64,000 bases of DNA from Tetradesmus obliquus (GCA_030272155.1 CP126201.1:2950501-3014500); one strand, 5' to 3'. Positions 1 to 13,602 are shown, counted from the first letter of the stretch. Notes: a model not told the origin generated them from the letters alone. Numbers and translations are program-made.

Positions 1-3000
1 CAACACACCCCCTGCTGCCACACCAACCCTGACCATAGCACAGGGGCGCTGCCCGCTTCCTTCGAGCAGCGCATGCCCTGCAAGCTTATGCAGATACATG
101 CCACCATCCTGGCGAAGAGCAAGTCAAACAGCCGTGCTGTGAGTGTACAAAGACACATAAAGGTGCACACAACTGCCACTTGTGATCAACACAACGCCTC
201 GGGAGATGATCCAGTGTACTCCCTGTCAGCACAACAGCGGAAATGTGTGCGGAAGACGGCCACAAGCCGCCAATCACGCATGCGGCAGCACGGCCTGCGC
301 GCATCAGAATGAAGGGATATGATCCGGTGTACTCCCTGTCAGCAGGAGGCCGGAAACACCTGTGCGTAAAACGGCCAAAAGCCGCCAATCACGCCAGCGG
401 CAGCATGCCTGCGCGCATCAAGAGGAAAGAAAACACCTGGCAATGCATGTACAGCTGGCAACAATCATCAGCGAGAGCAAACCCGGCCTCGCAGTGCGCA
501 CCGCAGATCGCAATCAGCCTCGCGGCAGCGCAACCATTGCCTCGAAATCCAAACCTATGCAACACCTAATACTCCGCGCCTCTAGTGCAAAAAGTGGTCG
601 CTACACAAGACTCCCAGGACTCAAAACACAGCCGGCAGGGCTGCTGCAACGAACAGCCTCATTTGAGCCTTTGCAGGGCCTCACTTCAACTGGACACGAC
701 GCGAATGCATACATGCATCTGTGGCAAGCGACAACAGGGGCGAGCCAAAGTGGCGCGCCCAGGTCTCCATGTGCTGAGGTAAGTGTGTCTGCTCTGCTCT
801 GTTTCCACCAAGGACACTCGCCTCGCGCTTGCTGGCTCTCTTGTGCCTCGTGATCCGCCAAATGCATGCAGGGGCGAGCAGTATGTACACAACCCGCCAG
901 AAGTCCAGGCAGGCGCACACCACAGGGCCACCCCGCACATATGAGATACTGACTCTTCACACGACTGCTGTATCTCTGTCAACCAAAAGCAGTACTAGTA
1001 TGCTGTATGTGATGCAGCACGCCTCACCAACTCACTGCCGCTGCTGAGCTGCGCTGCTTGCAGGAGCAGCACGACTGGCTCAGGCAGAGCTTTCAGGCCA
1101 CACCACTCGCGCCTCTATTCAACCCGGCTGCTGTCAAAGAACAGACTCAGGACTCCGCCACTAGCCTCGGCAGGCCACTCACACCTGCAACTGCCTCGCA
1201 CGCCACGCCACACCGCACCAATTCTCTTCAAGCCTCGGCACCAGCGCCCGACAAGGCAGCAGCTGAACAAAAAGAAGACAGGCAAATGCGCTACAGTACC
1301 TACAGCAGAGGCACATCAGGACAGCCCTCCGAAGCATAGACCCTCCACAACCAGCACAAGCTGCTGCCCACTTTGGGTTCCTCACCCTCCCTGTGTCTCT
1401 GGCTGCTCCTGCCACACCCCTCACATCTTCAGACAGACAGTAGCAGCCCAACCTCCTCCAAAACCACACACGCTACCAGATGGCTTCCCTGTTGCTCCAC
1501 TCAGTTGCACCACACTCACAGAGTGCCAACAAGCTGCTGCTCAACCCCTCGCAGGGCAACCACCACGCAGCAACGGAAAAAGGGTGCCAGGAAACTCATG
1601 CAGCTGCTCATACTTACAACACCGCGTATACAAGTGTTTGTTCCGCGTCCAGTCAGTAAACCACATGCAGCACAGTGGGCCTGACAGACCTCACACGACA
1701 TGCTGCAGCAGTGCAGCACAGCACAGATCATCAAAGCAGCAGCCGCGCCCGGCCACAGGCCGGGCAGCTCACGCTGCCGCTATACAGTCGACAAGTGCAT
1801 GGCAGCGAGCTACGACCCACCTCACAAACTATTAGGACAAACCAGCAAACCAGCAAGCCACAAACAGGGCACTTTTGGCGTGCAGCTTAGCTTTGCAGCG
1901 GCCTGCAGACTGCGGCGGCCGCACAGCGGCACACGCAGCAACCAGCCTGCAGGGTTCGCACGCCACTCACGCCAGCCGGCCTTGGGCGTTCATCAGTTGC
2001 TGCCAGGCGGCTTCCAATGCTGGGGCTGAACGCACACACAGCACGACGTAACGCCAGGCCAGACGAACATCACACGGCTGGCTCCAGGCAACCCCCTTGG
2101 ATGTATGCAGCTTTCGACACTGCTGCACGCCAAGCACAACACACCGTAAGACACGCAGCTGCACAGCCCAGCTGAGCAGCACCAACGAAACACAGTGTGG
2201 GGCCTGGCCCGGCTGTGAGTGCCGAGCACAGGTCGCAGCAAGCCTGCACAATTTGAATAGAACAGATGGGAAGCTCGCAACACCACGCCTCCAGGCGGCT
2301 GTGCACGCAGCGCAGGCACGCCTGTTGCAGTCTCTGCTGACAAAAGCTGCCACTCATTAGCAGCCCCGACGCCAAGCCAGGCTAAGCACAAACTAGTCAA
2401 CACACACGAGCTTTGGCGCAGCAGGCCGCGCGCTACACGTGCTGCAAGCGCAGCAGGCCGCGCGCTACACGTGCACAGCAGCAGTCATTGCTTGCAGGCA
2501 AAAGAAGCAGCCAGCCTGCAGCCCCGCACCAAACCCCTGCCAGACATCTGCCACCGGGGATCATGACAAATCTGATATCATGCAGCTGCAACCTCCACAT
2601 ACAGGATGATCCCAAAGCTGACACGCCAAAGCACGAGGCGCATTGCTTCACCACCCTGTTCATGCCACACAGCACCAAACACAGACGCGCAAATCTGTTA
2701 AGGGTACACAATACATGCGCTGCATTTGGCAAAGCCAGCCATATGCACTGGCTGGCCTGTCACGTTGCAGGCCTAGCAACCTGACGACAGGGGCCCACAG
2801 GGCACACAGGGGCTCTCTGCACCCCCCGGAAATCATGCAGGCAGCTGCCACACACGGCTAGAAGCAACACACCACCAACGCGCGCGATACCGGACGCCAA
2901 CGGGACGCAAAGGGCTGTTGTAACAGACGAAAACAAGTCATAAGAACGTTGCCCCCATGACATCGAAGGGCTCAGAGCTGACTGGATACTGCACACGTGG

Positions 3001-3184
3001 TGGAACATACGATGCACCAAACCGCCAACCGCCCCTCAGGGCACATCTTCTTAGTACTACACAAGTGACACCATCGCCATTCAAGTCATGTTGACAGCAG
3101 CGCTCCCTCACAGCGCCGGCAATGCCTGCCTGACCAAACCAACACTACCGCCGATACAACCCCTCACAGCACCATGCAGCAGCC
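1..3184. other. No supportable gene
   Basis: Short open frames occur on both strands but none shows a domain, codon pattern or splice-consistent extension that I recognise. The stretch lies beyond the stop codon of the triple-RRM gene on the minus strand, so its right end is probably the 3' UTR of that gene. A 113-bp direct duplication (208-433) and a short duplicated block near 2415-2476 are the only structures seen. Confidence 0.5.
208..433. repeat. Two tandem 113-bp units
   Basis: Unit 1 (208-320) and unit 2 (321-433) both begin with GATCC, then GTGTACTCCCTGTCAGCA, and share the block AAGCCGCCAATCACGC and the ending CCTGCGCGCATCA. They are diverged in the middle. No coding sense was found. 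Confidence 0.75.
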
Positions 3185-6032
3185 TCACATGATGGGCAGC
3201 GACGAGCGCGCGCTGTACTGCTGCGCAGCAGCGGCAGCAGCCATCATGCCTGCAGCCATCGCGTCAAAGCTCTGGCCATTGCCCAGGGGCCCGCCGCGGC
3301 CCATGCCTCCAAACCCAGCCAGCGCAGCATTGTTGGCCTGCATGCCAGCACCAGCAGCATTGCCAAAGCCATCCAGGCCCACCTCCTCGTCCAGCTTTGG
3401 CATTGCAATGTCGATTGCAATCGTGCTGCCCTTGAGCTTGTGTGTGCCGGCGCCCACCACGCGCTTAATCGCCGCGTCCGTCTCGAAAGTAACAAAGCCA
3501 AAGCCGCGGTGCTCGGCCTTGTTGTCCTTGGCCTTGGGCATGTAGACATCCATCACAAAGCCAAACCTGCCAAAGTACTCCTTCACATCGGCCTCACTGG
3601 TGTCCTTGGTGAGCTTGCCGATGAAGATGCGAGGGCCGGCACGCACCGACTGGATCGCCGGGTTCTCGCTGCTGCGGCGGCCGCTGGCGCCAGCATGCAG
3701 CACAGAGTCCAGGCTCTTGCGGGAGCCGTTCGGCACAGCAGGAGGAGGCACAGACGGCGCCTTGCCCATGCCAGGCAGGCCGGCAAACAGCGGGCTGGCG
3801 AATGCATCAGCGCCAGGCAGGCCAGGCATGCTGCCCAGGGGGCCGCCGAGGCCAGACAGGCCCGGGAACTGCGGCATAGGGGCACCAGGGAAGAGGCCGG
3901 CAGCCTTGGTGAGGCTCTGCAGCGTGGCAGGGTTCATGCCAGGAGGCAGGCCGCCCAGCAGGCCCTGCAGGCCGGACAGAGGAGGCAGCGGCATGCCCTG
4001 CGCCATCGCTGCCATGGCGGCAGCGGCAGCAGCAGCAGCGTTGGCGGCTGCGGCGCCCTCCAGAGAGGTCGGGGACTTGGTGCCGTCTGACTGGTGGCAG
4101 GAGTCGCCGGCAAGGCCGCACAGCATGGCTGCGGTGCTCGGGGGCAGCAGCGGGGAGCCGCTGGGGCCGCTGCACACTGCCGCCTGCTCTGCTGCTGCCG
4201 CTGCGGCGGCTGCGTTGAAGTCTGCGGCGGCAGCGGCAGCAGCAGCTGCAGCCGCGTTGAAGTGGCTGGTGGCCAGCTCTGCTGCTGCGTTGCTGAAGTC
4301 GCGCTGCTGCTCCTCGCTGAGGCGCATGCCTCCTGCAAGGGATGCTGCCATGGCTGCGGGGTCTGCCAGCAGCTGGTTGAGCTGCTGCTGGTAGGTCATC
4401 AGCGGGGTGAGGCCTGGGCCGACAATGCCAGCGCCGTTGTCAAAGGAGCGGCGGCTGTTGGGGCCGAGCTTGGCGGAGCCGGCTGACAGCGCAGCGCCGT
4501 GCGCGCCGTGGCCGTTGCGGCCGTCTTCCTTGGGGGTGGCGCGGTCGATGGCGACCTCATGGCCGTTCAGCCTGCAGGAAAGCAAGGAGATTGCAGGACA
4601 GCACAGGACAGGACAGCAGCGGCAGAACAGAAGCAGCAGGAAGGTCAGCACTGGTGAGTAGTTGGTAGATAGGGAACATTAGCGTTAGGCAGCAGAGCTC
4701 GAGCTCAAGTGAATCATTGCAGTGCAGCACTCGCAGGAAGCACCAGCAACGACAGTATGCGCAACAGTGAAAGGTGGCAGCTGCTTGCAACGCTGGTGCT
4801 CTGTGCATGCACACTGCAGAATGCTTCTGGCAGGTTCCACCAGTTGCTGCTGCCGCTAGCGCTGCTGCCAAATTCCAAGATCTGCCCAGCCTGTCACGCA
4901 CCAGTGCTTGCATGCCATGACCTTCTCCACGCTCTCTGGTGATGCGAATGTGACAAAGCCGATGCCGCGGTACATCTGCCTGCTGTGGTCGCGAGGCATG
5001 TAGGCGTCCTGCAGGCGGCCATATTTCTCAAAGTAGCTGCGGAACTGCGTGTCGGTTACAGACTGCGGGATGCGCGCCACAAAGATGCGCGTGGTGCGCG
5101 CTGCTGCGGGTGTTGCCTCGCCCTGCAGCAGGTTCTGCTTGCAGGAAACAGGCAGCAAGGAAGGGAGCAGGCAGGACAGACAGACAAAAAGAGTCAGGCG
5201 GATGCAGTGAGCAATAATGGATGCATGGGTGCAGGTAATGCTCAGCGAGTAGAGCATGTTGCACCAGCCACACAGCCGCTGCAGGGAAGCTGCCAGAATG
5301 CTACTGCTGCGCGCATGTCGGAATCGAGAACCTAGCCAACACCGCTGCGCTTGCTGGCAGTGCTGTCTGCTATCATTACTAAAACTTGCATCAACAAGCA
5401 GCTGGCCTGGCACGCACTTGACCACTGCTGCTGCTACACACCTTTGGCAGCGCCACCTTCGCCTCGCAGCGCCTGCCGTCAATGGCGTGGTCTACTTGCA
5501 GCGCGCGTGCTGCTGCTGCTGCATCCGAGAATGTGACAAAGCCGAAGCCCCTGCTCTTGCCAGAGAGCCTGTCCTTCATGATGTCTGTAGCTTCTACTGC
5601 ACCATACTGGCTGAAGTGCAGCCTCAGCGTCTCCTCTGTGGTGTCCCAGGGCAGGCCAAGCACTGCCAGCTTCCTGGGTGCCTCTTGCTGCTGCTCATCG
5701 GGGCTGCAAGGCCCGTGCACGCTGTGTTCGGTGTCTGAGCTGCTCAACATAGTGTTGTTTCCTGCGGGCTGCTGCCCATCAAAGGCAGGCGCTGCCCCAA
5801 AGGCCTGCCACGCAGCAGGGAGAATCTGAACGGCTGCCAGCGTGATGTTGAAGTTAACTCGTTGGATGGATCCGCCTGCCTCCTGCACGCGTGCAAGCAT
5901 GGAAGGCGAACACTGCTTGCTCAGCACAACCGCTCCATGCAAAGCTGAAGGTAAGCGCTGCTGAAATGATAGACGTAAAGATGCACCACAAATCAGAAAT
6001 GTTTGGGGACAGCGTGCGACGCAACGTGACAC
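3185..6032 (-). CDS. TDP-43/hnRNP-like RNA-binding protein with three RRMs
   Basis: Predicted nuclear RNA-binding protein, likely acting in pre-mRNA or mRNA handling. Exons on the minus strand: 6032-5442, 5134-4902 and 4571-3185, with introns in phase 0 and phase 2. The second join restores KHWLNGHEVAIDRATPKED across the splice. RRM1 (LAVLGLPWDTTEETLRLHF; GFGFVTF) resembles TDP-43 RRM1, including the VLGLPW start and a DGRRCEAK end like DGRWCDCK. RRM2 (RIFVARIPQSVTDTQF; GIGFVTF) follows directly. A linker of about 270 residues rich in Ala, Gly, Pro and Met then leads to RRM3 (RIFIGKLTKDTSEADVKEYF; GFGFVTF) and an Ala/Met-rich tail. RNP1 and RNP2 are intact in all three. The start is uncertain: Met codons at 6032, 5900 and 5750 are all possible, and the first 100 or so residues are not conserved-looking. 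A Musashi or hnRNP A/B relative is the alternative name. Confidence 0.85.
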
Positions 6033-8606
6033 ACAAATAGCACAGCCTCATCAGCAGCTGCTATCAAGCCGCTGCGCTTGCACAGGGCTTCAAAGTGCTG
6101 CATACGCATTCCTGCAGCCAGTTCAGCTCGGCATCTGAAGCCTCGCCTCAGCCTGAAGCTGGCCTGCCCCGGAAACGCACAAGCCGCGACAAGGCCGCCC
6201 AATGCTGCCTGCCAGGCACGCGCTTGCACTGTTTTGACAGCATGATGGGCTGTAACAACGCCCTAGCCTACTGGGCTGGCTGGCTGCTGCCCTTGCATGC
6301 GGCCTTCCTCACCTTGGTGGGCACAGCTCCTTGTTCCGGCGTCCACTGCAGCTGATGCTGACAGGAATCCTAAAACAATGATTTCACGATGTTCTGTTGC
6401 TGCCTGGCTCTTTGCTTGCGCACTCTGAGCTTGAGTGGAAGAACTCTCTCTTGTGATGCACGTCACGCTGCTGATATACTCTCAAACACAAACAGTTTCA
6501 CCTTGTTGTGTTCACTGTTAGGTCAGACGGGTGCTAAGTGTGCCTCAGTGACTGCTGGTGGCCAACAAGTATCGCAAGCCGAATCGTCGTAGAAATCTAC
6601 CCCGCAGGATATTTATCCGGGTTTAGGACTCTGCCTCCAGGCCACCTGGAAATCCTCAGAGTTTGTTCGGCCTTCAAAGTCAAAGTCACAAAAGTAGATA
6701 AACAGCCACAAGTGGTCGTCAGGAGCGCCCCTCGCCCTGTGCTGCTCGGTACTTTGCTTGCACCATGAGATATTGACTTATCAACTGCCGTGCATCAAAT
6801 AAGCTCTTTCCTATTTCTGAACAACGACTTGAAGGGTCTTCGCAGGTCTTTTGGGGAGAAAGTCACCCCCAGAATCCTCAGCAACTGTCACGGGATGGCT
6901 CCGCACAAGGCGTGCTGGCACTGGCTGTGTTCAAAATGTCTGGCGTTTTCACGAGTTGGATGTTCTTCGTCACACAGCTGCATCAGCCTGGGTGTAGTTC
7001 GGCGGTTGGCATTGCGCTAGATACTTTGACCACAAGTATCACAGGGGTAGCACCAACCCAGCTATGGCCTATGCCCACCTCCTTTGCATGTGGATACACT
7101 TCTTTTGTTTACAGTGAACTTCGTGAATGGCGCCTGCATCAAACTCGAGCTGCACCACACCTTAAAACTTGGCGATCTCATGAGTCACTGATCCGGTGAT
7201 GTCAGCACACTGTCAGAGTGCACCCATATTCAGCGGCCTACATGTTCAGCGGCCTATCTTTGCTCAAGAGCTGAGATCGGAGTAGTGATCAACATGGTGG
7301 ATACTACAGCAGAAGGGCGGCCCTTGGTGCCACTACAGCGCCACTAGCTAGCACAAGCACCAGTCCCCGTCACACTGGCCCTGCCTCTCTATCACCCTCC
7401 ATCACACTGGCCCTCCCTCCCTCTCCATCACAGATGTGACAGATGGCAGGGGTGCATAGTGTCACACAGTTTATGAAGAAGTAATTACATTTTCCATCCT
7501 CAGTGCACTGGCACGTGCCACGCTGCAACAGAGGTGAGAGTTGCTGTACTTCCTTCCAGCAGCACAACAGCATTGTCACACATGGATATCTCTCTCATTA
7601 TTCCATACAAACCATGTAAACCATGTACAAACCATGACGGATGCAGTTCGTACTTACACACCCAAATGGTTGTTGCCACATCATGCACACATTCATCCAT
7701 CTTGACATAGACACTCCATCTGGGTGACATTGTCATCACAGTGCGCACACATAACACTTTCTGGACCGCCATGGTTATGTGCAGTGCCATTTTCCTTTAG
7801 CTGGACACAGCCAGAATCCTGAAGGACGCTGGTCATGCAGACCTGCGCACCTTCAACCAATGCTGATAATGTGCGACAGCATACCTGACACCCTGGCTGC
7901 AGCCGGCTCACAGCACATGCAAGCCAGTTACAGTGCACCCTACTCCCCCACTACCTGCTGCTGCACTGTTAACCATTGGCTGTTAGGTCTGCAACACTCT
8001 TTTCTGATACCCACAAGGTGGTGCTCACACCACATGCCATTGTTGCAGCATGACTCATGTGTAAGCCACATCAACCAATGCCACTCCCCATATGCCAGAT
8101 ACTAGCTTTCATGTGGATGTCCTCAGTATTGCAGAGGCAACATAGTTATGTGACACGTCAACCTCACTATTTCAGAGGCCACATCAATATGAATTTCAAA
8201 TATCTCCCATGTATGCTGGGACAATAGATCCACAGATACAACCGGAACCCAGTGCAGCATGTACCTGATAATCACGCAGGCCCAGGCTCAACATAGCAGG
8301 ATACAAGCAGCGCAGTGCTTGATCCAACACAGCGAAAAGTCGCCCATGGCCCATCTCACCCCAAACTCACAATGTTATACAGCTGCACAACATGCTGCAA
8401 CACTGCTGGCCGGCAGCAGATACAAGCTTCATGTGCCCCACACCATCAAGGAGCAGGCAGGACTGCATGGTCAGTACCACACAGCTCACGATCATCTACC
8501 ACTGTTGATACTCTCGTGATCATTTTAACCATGATTATTTAGATAAACAAAGGACAACACACAGCCTTATGCCTGGGGCAGCCAACACGCACAAGCCACA
8601 AGCTGC
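6033..8606. other. Intergenic, no gene seen
   Basis: Lower-complexity, more AT-rich DNA between the triple-RRM gene start and the stop of the first heat-shock gene. It contains short TCACACTGGCCCT direct repeats near 7370-7435. The open frames are short and unsupported. Confidence 0.5.
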
Positions 8607-9730
8607 TCAAGCAATGAAGATGTCCTGCTGCTCATCCTGCGGGACAGGCTGCGGCTGCTTCTTGGGCACTATGATGGTCAGCACGCCATCAGCAACCTTG
8701 GCGCTGATGCCCTCCCTCTCCGCATCCTCAGGCAGCTGCCAGCGCCGCTCAAAGGAGCCCAGCATACGCTCCTGCTGCTGCAGTGTAGAGGCGTCATAAT
8801 ATGCAGGCGTGCGCTCACCACTGATGGTCAGCACGCGCTCCTTTGACAGCTTGATGCTCAGATCAGGCTTAGACAGGCCTGGGATGTCGGCAAACAGCGT
8901 GTAGAAGCCCTCGGGCCCATCTGCAACATCAAGGGGCAGCAAAGGCGTGCTGGACTGCTGCTGCTGCTGCTGCTGGCTGCCGTTCTTGTTGGGCCTGCAG
9001 CGGCCAGATCCATACACGTAGCCACTTCGGGTGGTGCCACACGGCTGGCAGGAGTTGGCGGATGGGGAGCCCCGCCCGGCTTGCCACTGCTTTGCCATGT
9101 CCCTCAGGATGACCTGCAAGCGCAGGAGGGGCAGCAGCAGCAGCAGCAGCAGCAGAAGTAGCAGCAGTCAAGCGATGCAATGCAACTTGTGATGTGGGGT
9201 TTCACAGCAGGCTAATCAGCAGCCATGGCACCATCCATGCATGCATGCAAAATTGCTGGCAGCAAGCATGCATGAACCACCTAGTTGAGTATGCATGCAA
9301 TGCTGCACCACCAGTCGGCCACATGCATCCATGCACCAATACACTACTAGGCGCTTGCAATTGAAGACCATATACTAAGCTTTCTGGCAGCAGGCATTAC
9401 AGTACTGCTGAAGTCCAAACGACTCAGCAAACAGCAATACAGCAACCAATAAGCCTGTGCCTGTTGCTGACTTACAGTGGCATGCTGCTACAGGATCTGC
9501 TACAGCAGCAACAGCAACAGGACCGCTGCAGGACTCACCCGCATGGCATCAGCAGCAGCATCGTCCCAGACACCAGCGTTGCGGTAGAAGGCGCGGGGAG
9601 GCTGGCTGAAGAAGGGCCTGCAGCGGGCGGTGATGCTGGGCACGCCAGCAGCAGGCCTGCTGCTCCTGCTGGACTTGGCGGGGGCTGCGGCACGCAGGCC
9701 GGGTGCAGCACGGACTGATACGAATGCCAT
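8607..9730 (-). CDS. Plastid small heat-shock protein, copy 1
   Basis: ATP-independent chaperone (alpha-crystallin/HSP20 family), predicted in the plastid and 232 aa long. Exon 1 (9730-9539) encodes an Ala/Arg/Ser-rich leader starting MAFVSVRAAPGL, typical of algal plastid targeting. The donor CGG|GTGAGT joins in phase 0 to exon 2 (9113-8607). The alpha-crystallin domain spans roughly residues 115-215, with EGFYTLFADIPGLSK, the SKERVLTISGER strand and the VADGVLTIIVPKK signature. The chain ends in DIFIA, an I-x-I motif used for oligomer contacts. Between leader and domain lies a poorly conserved linker with a Gln run. The closest relative is the copy at 13603-14736, in the same orientation about 3.9 kb upstream. 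A TATA box sits about 127 bp upstream of the ATG. The Chlamydomonas HSP22 group is the likely family; I cannot assign a specific orthologue. Confidence 0.93.
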
Positions 9731-9850
9731 GGTGCAAATGTAATAGTTCTGGGCCTTTCGGCAGCAAAGATCACAGTACTGAGGGGATGTGATTGCTCGG
9801 ACACAGCAAGGCGAAAACAAAGACCGTAGATCGCATGATGAAAGGGTCGC

Positions 9851-9860
9851 CCTTATATCC
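9851..9860 (-). promoter_or_regulatory. TATA box of heat-shock copy 1
   Basis: On the minus strand this reads GGATATAAGG, about 127 bp before the ATG. The second copy has a TATA element at nearly the same distance, which supports the call. Confidence 0.65.
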
Positions 9861-9889
9861 GACCGCACACCCACGTCTGTAGTAATTGA

Positions 9890-9902
9890 TTCGTCACCCT
9901 TC
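9890..9902 (-). promoter_or_regulatory. Possible degenerate heat-shock element
   Basis: On the minus strand two GAA triplets lie exactly 10 bp apart just upstream of the TATA box, the spacing of alternate half-sites in a heat-shock element. The central TTC half-site is degenerate. The call is weak and rests on spacing and the gene context. Confidence 0.3.
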
Positions 9903-10499
9903 CATACGTGTGGCTGCCATGCCGTTCCAGGACAAATGGATGTGTTGATGCTGCTGACGTCTGCCGATTACCAAGATGTGCAGAGATCAGATGGCTGGGA
10001 CACGATATTTATCAATGTATGCTGCCCCTGTGACGTTGTGAATAAACGTCCTGCGGCGTAGGCCGCAGAGTGTCATGCTAGCTGTCTGTGACAAGGTGGG
10101 CAGTACAATGCTGCTCCTGCCCCTGCATAGCAGCGTGAGCGGCAGCACACTCAGCATCTCCTACTAAATCTGCAGCACTGCTTCGAATCAGCATCCAACC
10201 TCCATCCAAATGTTCCGATAATGGCTGGCTGTGCATGCATCAGCGCTGGGATCTAAGGAACAGGGTCACCTTCAGTGAAGCGGCTGGAGAATGTGCTTGC
10301 GAAGTAGTAGAAGCAATTCTTCAAGGTCGTGGCTTGACTCAACTTGCCGTGCAGGGCTTGTGACTCATTCAGCGCTGAAAGCCATAGAGTGCTAAAGACC
10401 GCAGGCGCAAGTGGACATGCACACTGAACCTCCTGCTGGGCTGGCCGCAGCCTGCTGCAGTCACTAACATCAGACCAGTGGCACTGAGCGTGCAGACGC

Positions 10500-10940
10500 A
10501 GCCTGCACCTGCATTCAACTGCACGGCACAGCAAAAGCAGCAGGAGCACGCTACCAGGCATGGCGGCGCAATCACCTGGATGGCGTGCAGTGCCAGACAC
10601 ATCAGGCTTGCCCCGCCGCCGGAGGGCATCCAAGTAGGCCGCAGCCGTCCACCTGCAATCAAATGCATGGCACAGCAGCTGCAGGAACAGCAGCAGCACA
10701 CTGCGGCAGCAGAACAAAGGCGACAGCAAGCCAGCCAGCAGCAGCAGACTGCGGCAGCTGCTGTCACCAGACATGCTGACACAATCGCCTGTATAGCGTG
10801 CCATGCAGCGCCGGACACATCAGGCCTGTCTGCCACAAGTGGGCATGTCTTGGCTGCACTTATTGATTGTAGCTTATGCCTTGCACCTGCAACCAACCTG
10901 CATGACCAACAGCAACTGCTGGAGACGCAGCAGCACACAT
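10500..10940. repeat. Degenerate large tandem repeat
   Basis: The motif CACCTGCA-(T/C)CAA-(N)-TGCA-GGCACAGC recurs near 10506, 10650 and 10886. The block CAGACACATCAGGCTTG (about 10592) recurs near 10814 as CGGACACATCAGGCCTG. Units are about 145 and 235 bp and diverged, separated by CAG-rich sequence. Confidence 0.55.
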
Positions 10941-13195
10941 GTGCTGCAGCAGCAAGGGCAACAACAGGAAGCGTAGCACAGATGCTGCCTTGCAAGTAGC
11001 AGCTTCCAGCTGGCTATGGTCAGCTACAACAAGTTTTGTCTGTAGGCTTTCATCACTGTGAACTGCATGCGGGAACCCAAAGTCAAAACGCTGCCGCCCT
11101 CTGCCACACAGCGCATGTGCAGAGCACATGGCTGCACAGCATCAGGCCAGCTTGACCCGGCCCACTGCCATGCAGCTGCACTTGCGTGCACAAACGTCAC
11201 GATGAAAGTGGCAAGCTCACTCAGCAGCAGCTACTGCAGCATGCGGGGCACACCGCAGGAGACAGCAGCTGCTGCTGGCACCAACTGCAAACCCGGCAGT
11301 AGGGCTTGCAGTTGGTGGCTAGGGTGCAAGGCTCAACAGCATTTTCCTTGCAGGAATACACCCTAGCGCGAGCAAAATGCCCTTGTATAATTCTAAGAAG
11401 GCTGTGAAAAGTTAGTGGGGAGCAGTAAGATGGACAGCATATGTTGGAAGACATACATGAAAGCTGAGCAGGCTTAACCTGCCCGTTGGAGAACATAGCT
11501 GCCACATCAGCGATGCTGTGCAATGCTGAGATTTGATCAGGCACAGGCAGCCCTGTGGCTTTGACAAAGAGCACATACTGTTGTCAAAAGCCTGCTGCAG
11601 GTGTGCATGCAGCTGCTTGCTGGCTATGTGCAGAGCAAACTGGCCAGGGTGCTGCTGATAGTAGGACCAATGAGCACGCTTCAGCACACTAATGGTGTTA
11701 ATTTTCCTCCAGCTTTCGTCGGAACGACGTTTGTTGTGTGCTACAACCCAATTGTCGTCATTGCAGCCTTTTGTGCCTTTTGGCGGGAGCAGCTCATTAC
11801 CCGCTCAAGCGTACCGGGTTGCCCTTGGAGCCTTGCCGCTTTGACTTTCAAAGCTTTCTTTTAGAAGTGAAATATTGCATTTTAGAATACTCGCAGGATC
11901 CTATGACAAGTGCTCAGCACCGGAAACATTGTAGGCTCGTGCTCCGGAGCTTACACCGGCTGCTCACAGTGTGTAGGCCAGCCAGAATTTCCAGTTTGCA
12001 ACGCTTTATACTTTGATAAAGTGCAGACATGCAATGTGTGCTCAGTTTCTTGGCTCACTGCCATGTCGCTTCACAGCAGCACACGCAGCAGCATGATTGG
12101 ATTTACAGTTGCACCTCAAGCAGCTGCAGGCATGATTGACAGCGTGTCAAAGCGTGATGTGTGCCCAACTGTGTGTCGCACTGCTATGGAGCTATACAAC
12201 AGCACAATCAGCAGCTGAACAGCCTGTACCGCTGCAGTATGCATGCACCATACGGTCGGCGCTTCCTCAACATGCACATCAAGCAGCTGCAAACCACATT
12301 CGCGAATTGTACCTTTCTGGTTGCTGTTTGTTGTCAGCAACAGCATTGCCAAGACAACAACAAGCGCTGGCAGTACCTGCAGCAGCGGCAGCAACAGATC
12401 CGCCTTGTTTCACTAGTCAAAGTCAGTGCTGCCGCAGTTTGATGACAACAGACCAAATGTTGGTGCGGGTCATACGACTGCTTTACATAAAGCGCTTCGC
12501 CAAAAAAAATCAAATCTATTTTATTTACATAACAGCATCCGCATCACATGTTGGGCTACCAAAGTCTTACCACGAAAGTAAGCACCAGGCATAAGCGTCC
12601 CAAGCCAGCCGCAATTCCTGATGTTTGTTTTGACTTCGCTTTGTGAACTTCACTACAATTATGGCAGGCAATGCTCAGCTGCAGTGACCCCTGTTTTTTA
12701 GAGTACTGCCTGTCTGTGCAGCATCAAGGTTTTGTACAGGCTGACAACCTGCAGTACTTGCACTCAGCTTGCAGCTGTACCCATGGTTGCACATCTCATA
12801 TGCCCAATCACGTACATTTGCACCTTCTTCACGTTCAAGCGCATCTCTTGCATTTAACACCATTATGAGTTGCACTTCAATTGTTTACATGCCAGCTGCA
12901 CTACACTCGTCCTTCACCAAGCACCGGCTGCAGCATTACAAGCCGTGCTACAGAACAACCAGTGCAACTGTTGTATGCTTGCGGTTCACCCACAAATCCA
13001 CGATTCACAATTTTCCAGCACTATTCTCTTTCCCAAGTCGATGTGCTGCTCATAACAACAGAGGTTTGGCAGTGGCTACATATGCCAAAAACACAGTGAT
13101 GAAAAAAAAAACATGAACAAAACTGTCGCATACTTATGCCAGCTGCTGGCACAGCTCATACCCTCCTATTTCAGAGGGGAATGACTATGTAGTTT

Positions 13196-13244
13196 ACATT
13201 ACATTACATTACATTACATTACATTACATTACATTACATTACAT
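13196..13244. repeat. (ACATT)n microsatellite
   Basis: Nine perfect ACATT units plus ACAT. It lies downstream of the stop codon of heat-shock copy 2. Confidence 0.97.
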
Positions 13245-13602
13245 GCTCCACTCAACGAGGAGTGGGAACCTCAGTCAGGAGCCAACGAGAGGCTCAGACA
13301 TCAACAGCAATAGATTGTTGCTACTAAGACATCAACAGCAACCACTTGCCTGATGTAGACTCAGGCTGCTTTGGCTGGTGGCAATTGGCATACACAACAA
13401 TACACCCGCACTCACGCATAGCTGCATTCATGCATAGCAGACACGCGCAACTGCAGCCATGGCAGGTGTAGCAGGACACCAGGCACCCGATCAACTAGTT
13501 GCGCCTGCCAACCAGTTGTGCCTGCCGAATGATATTATGTCAGTAGAAAGAATAGGTGATTGCTGACGCGTGCACAGCACCAAGAAGCGATACGTGAGGC
13601 AT

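Larger units (their letters stand above)
9903..13602. other. Spacer between the heat-shock copies
   Basis: It holds a degenerate tandem repeat (10500-10940) and a pentanucleotide microsatellite (13196-13244). Several open frames of 80-180 codons exist, including a Cys-rich one at 11910-12218, but none has a recognisable domain or splice-consistent neighbour. It includes the 3' region of copy 2. Confidence 0.5.

Noticed and set aside
11910..12218. Cys-rich 102-codon frame between the heat-shock genes
   Set aside because: No recognisable Cys spacing, signal peptide or splice support.
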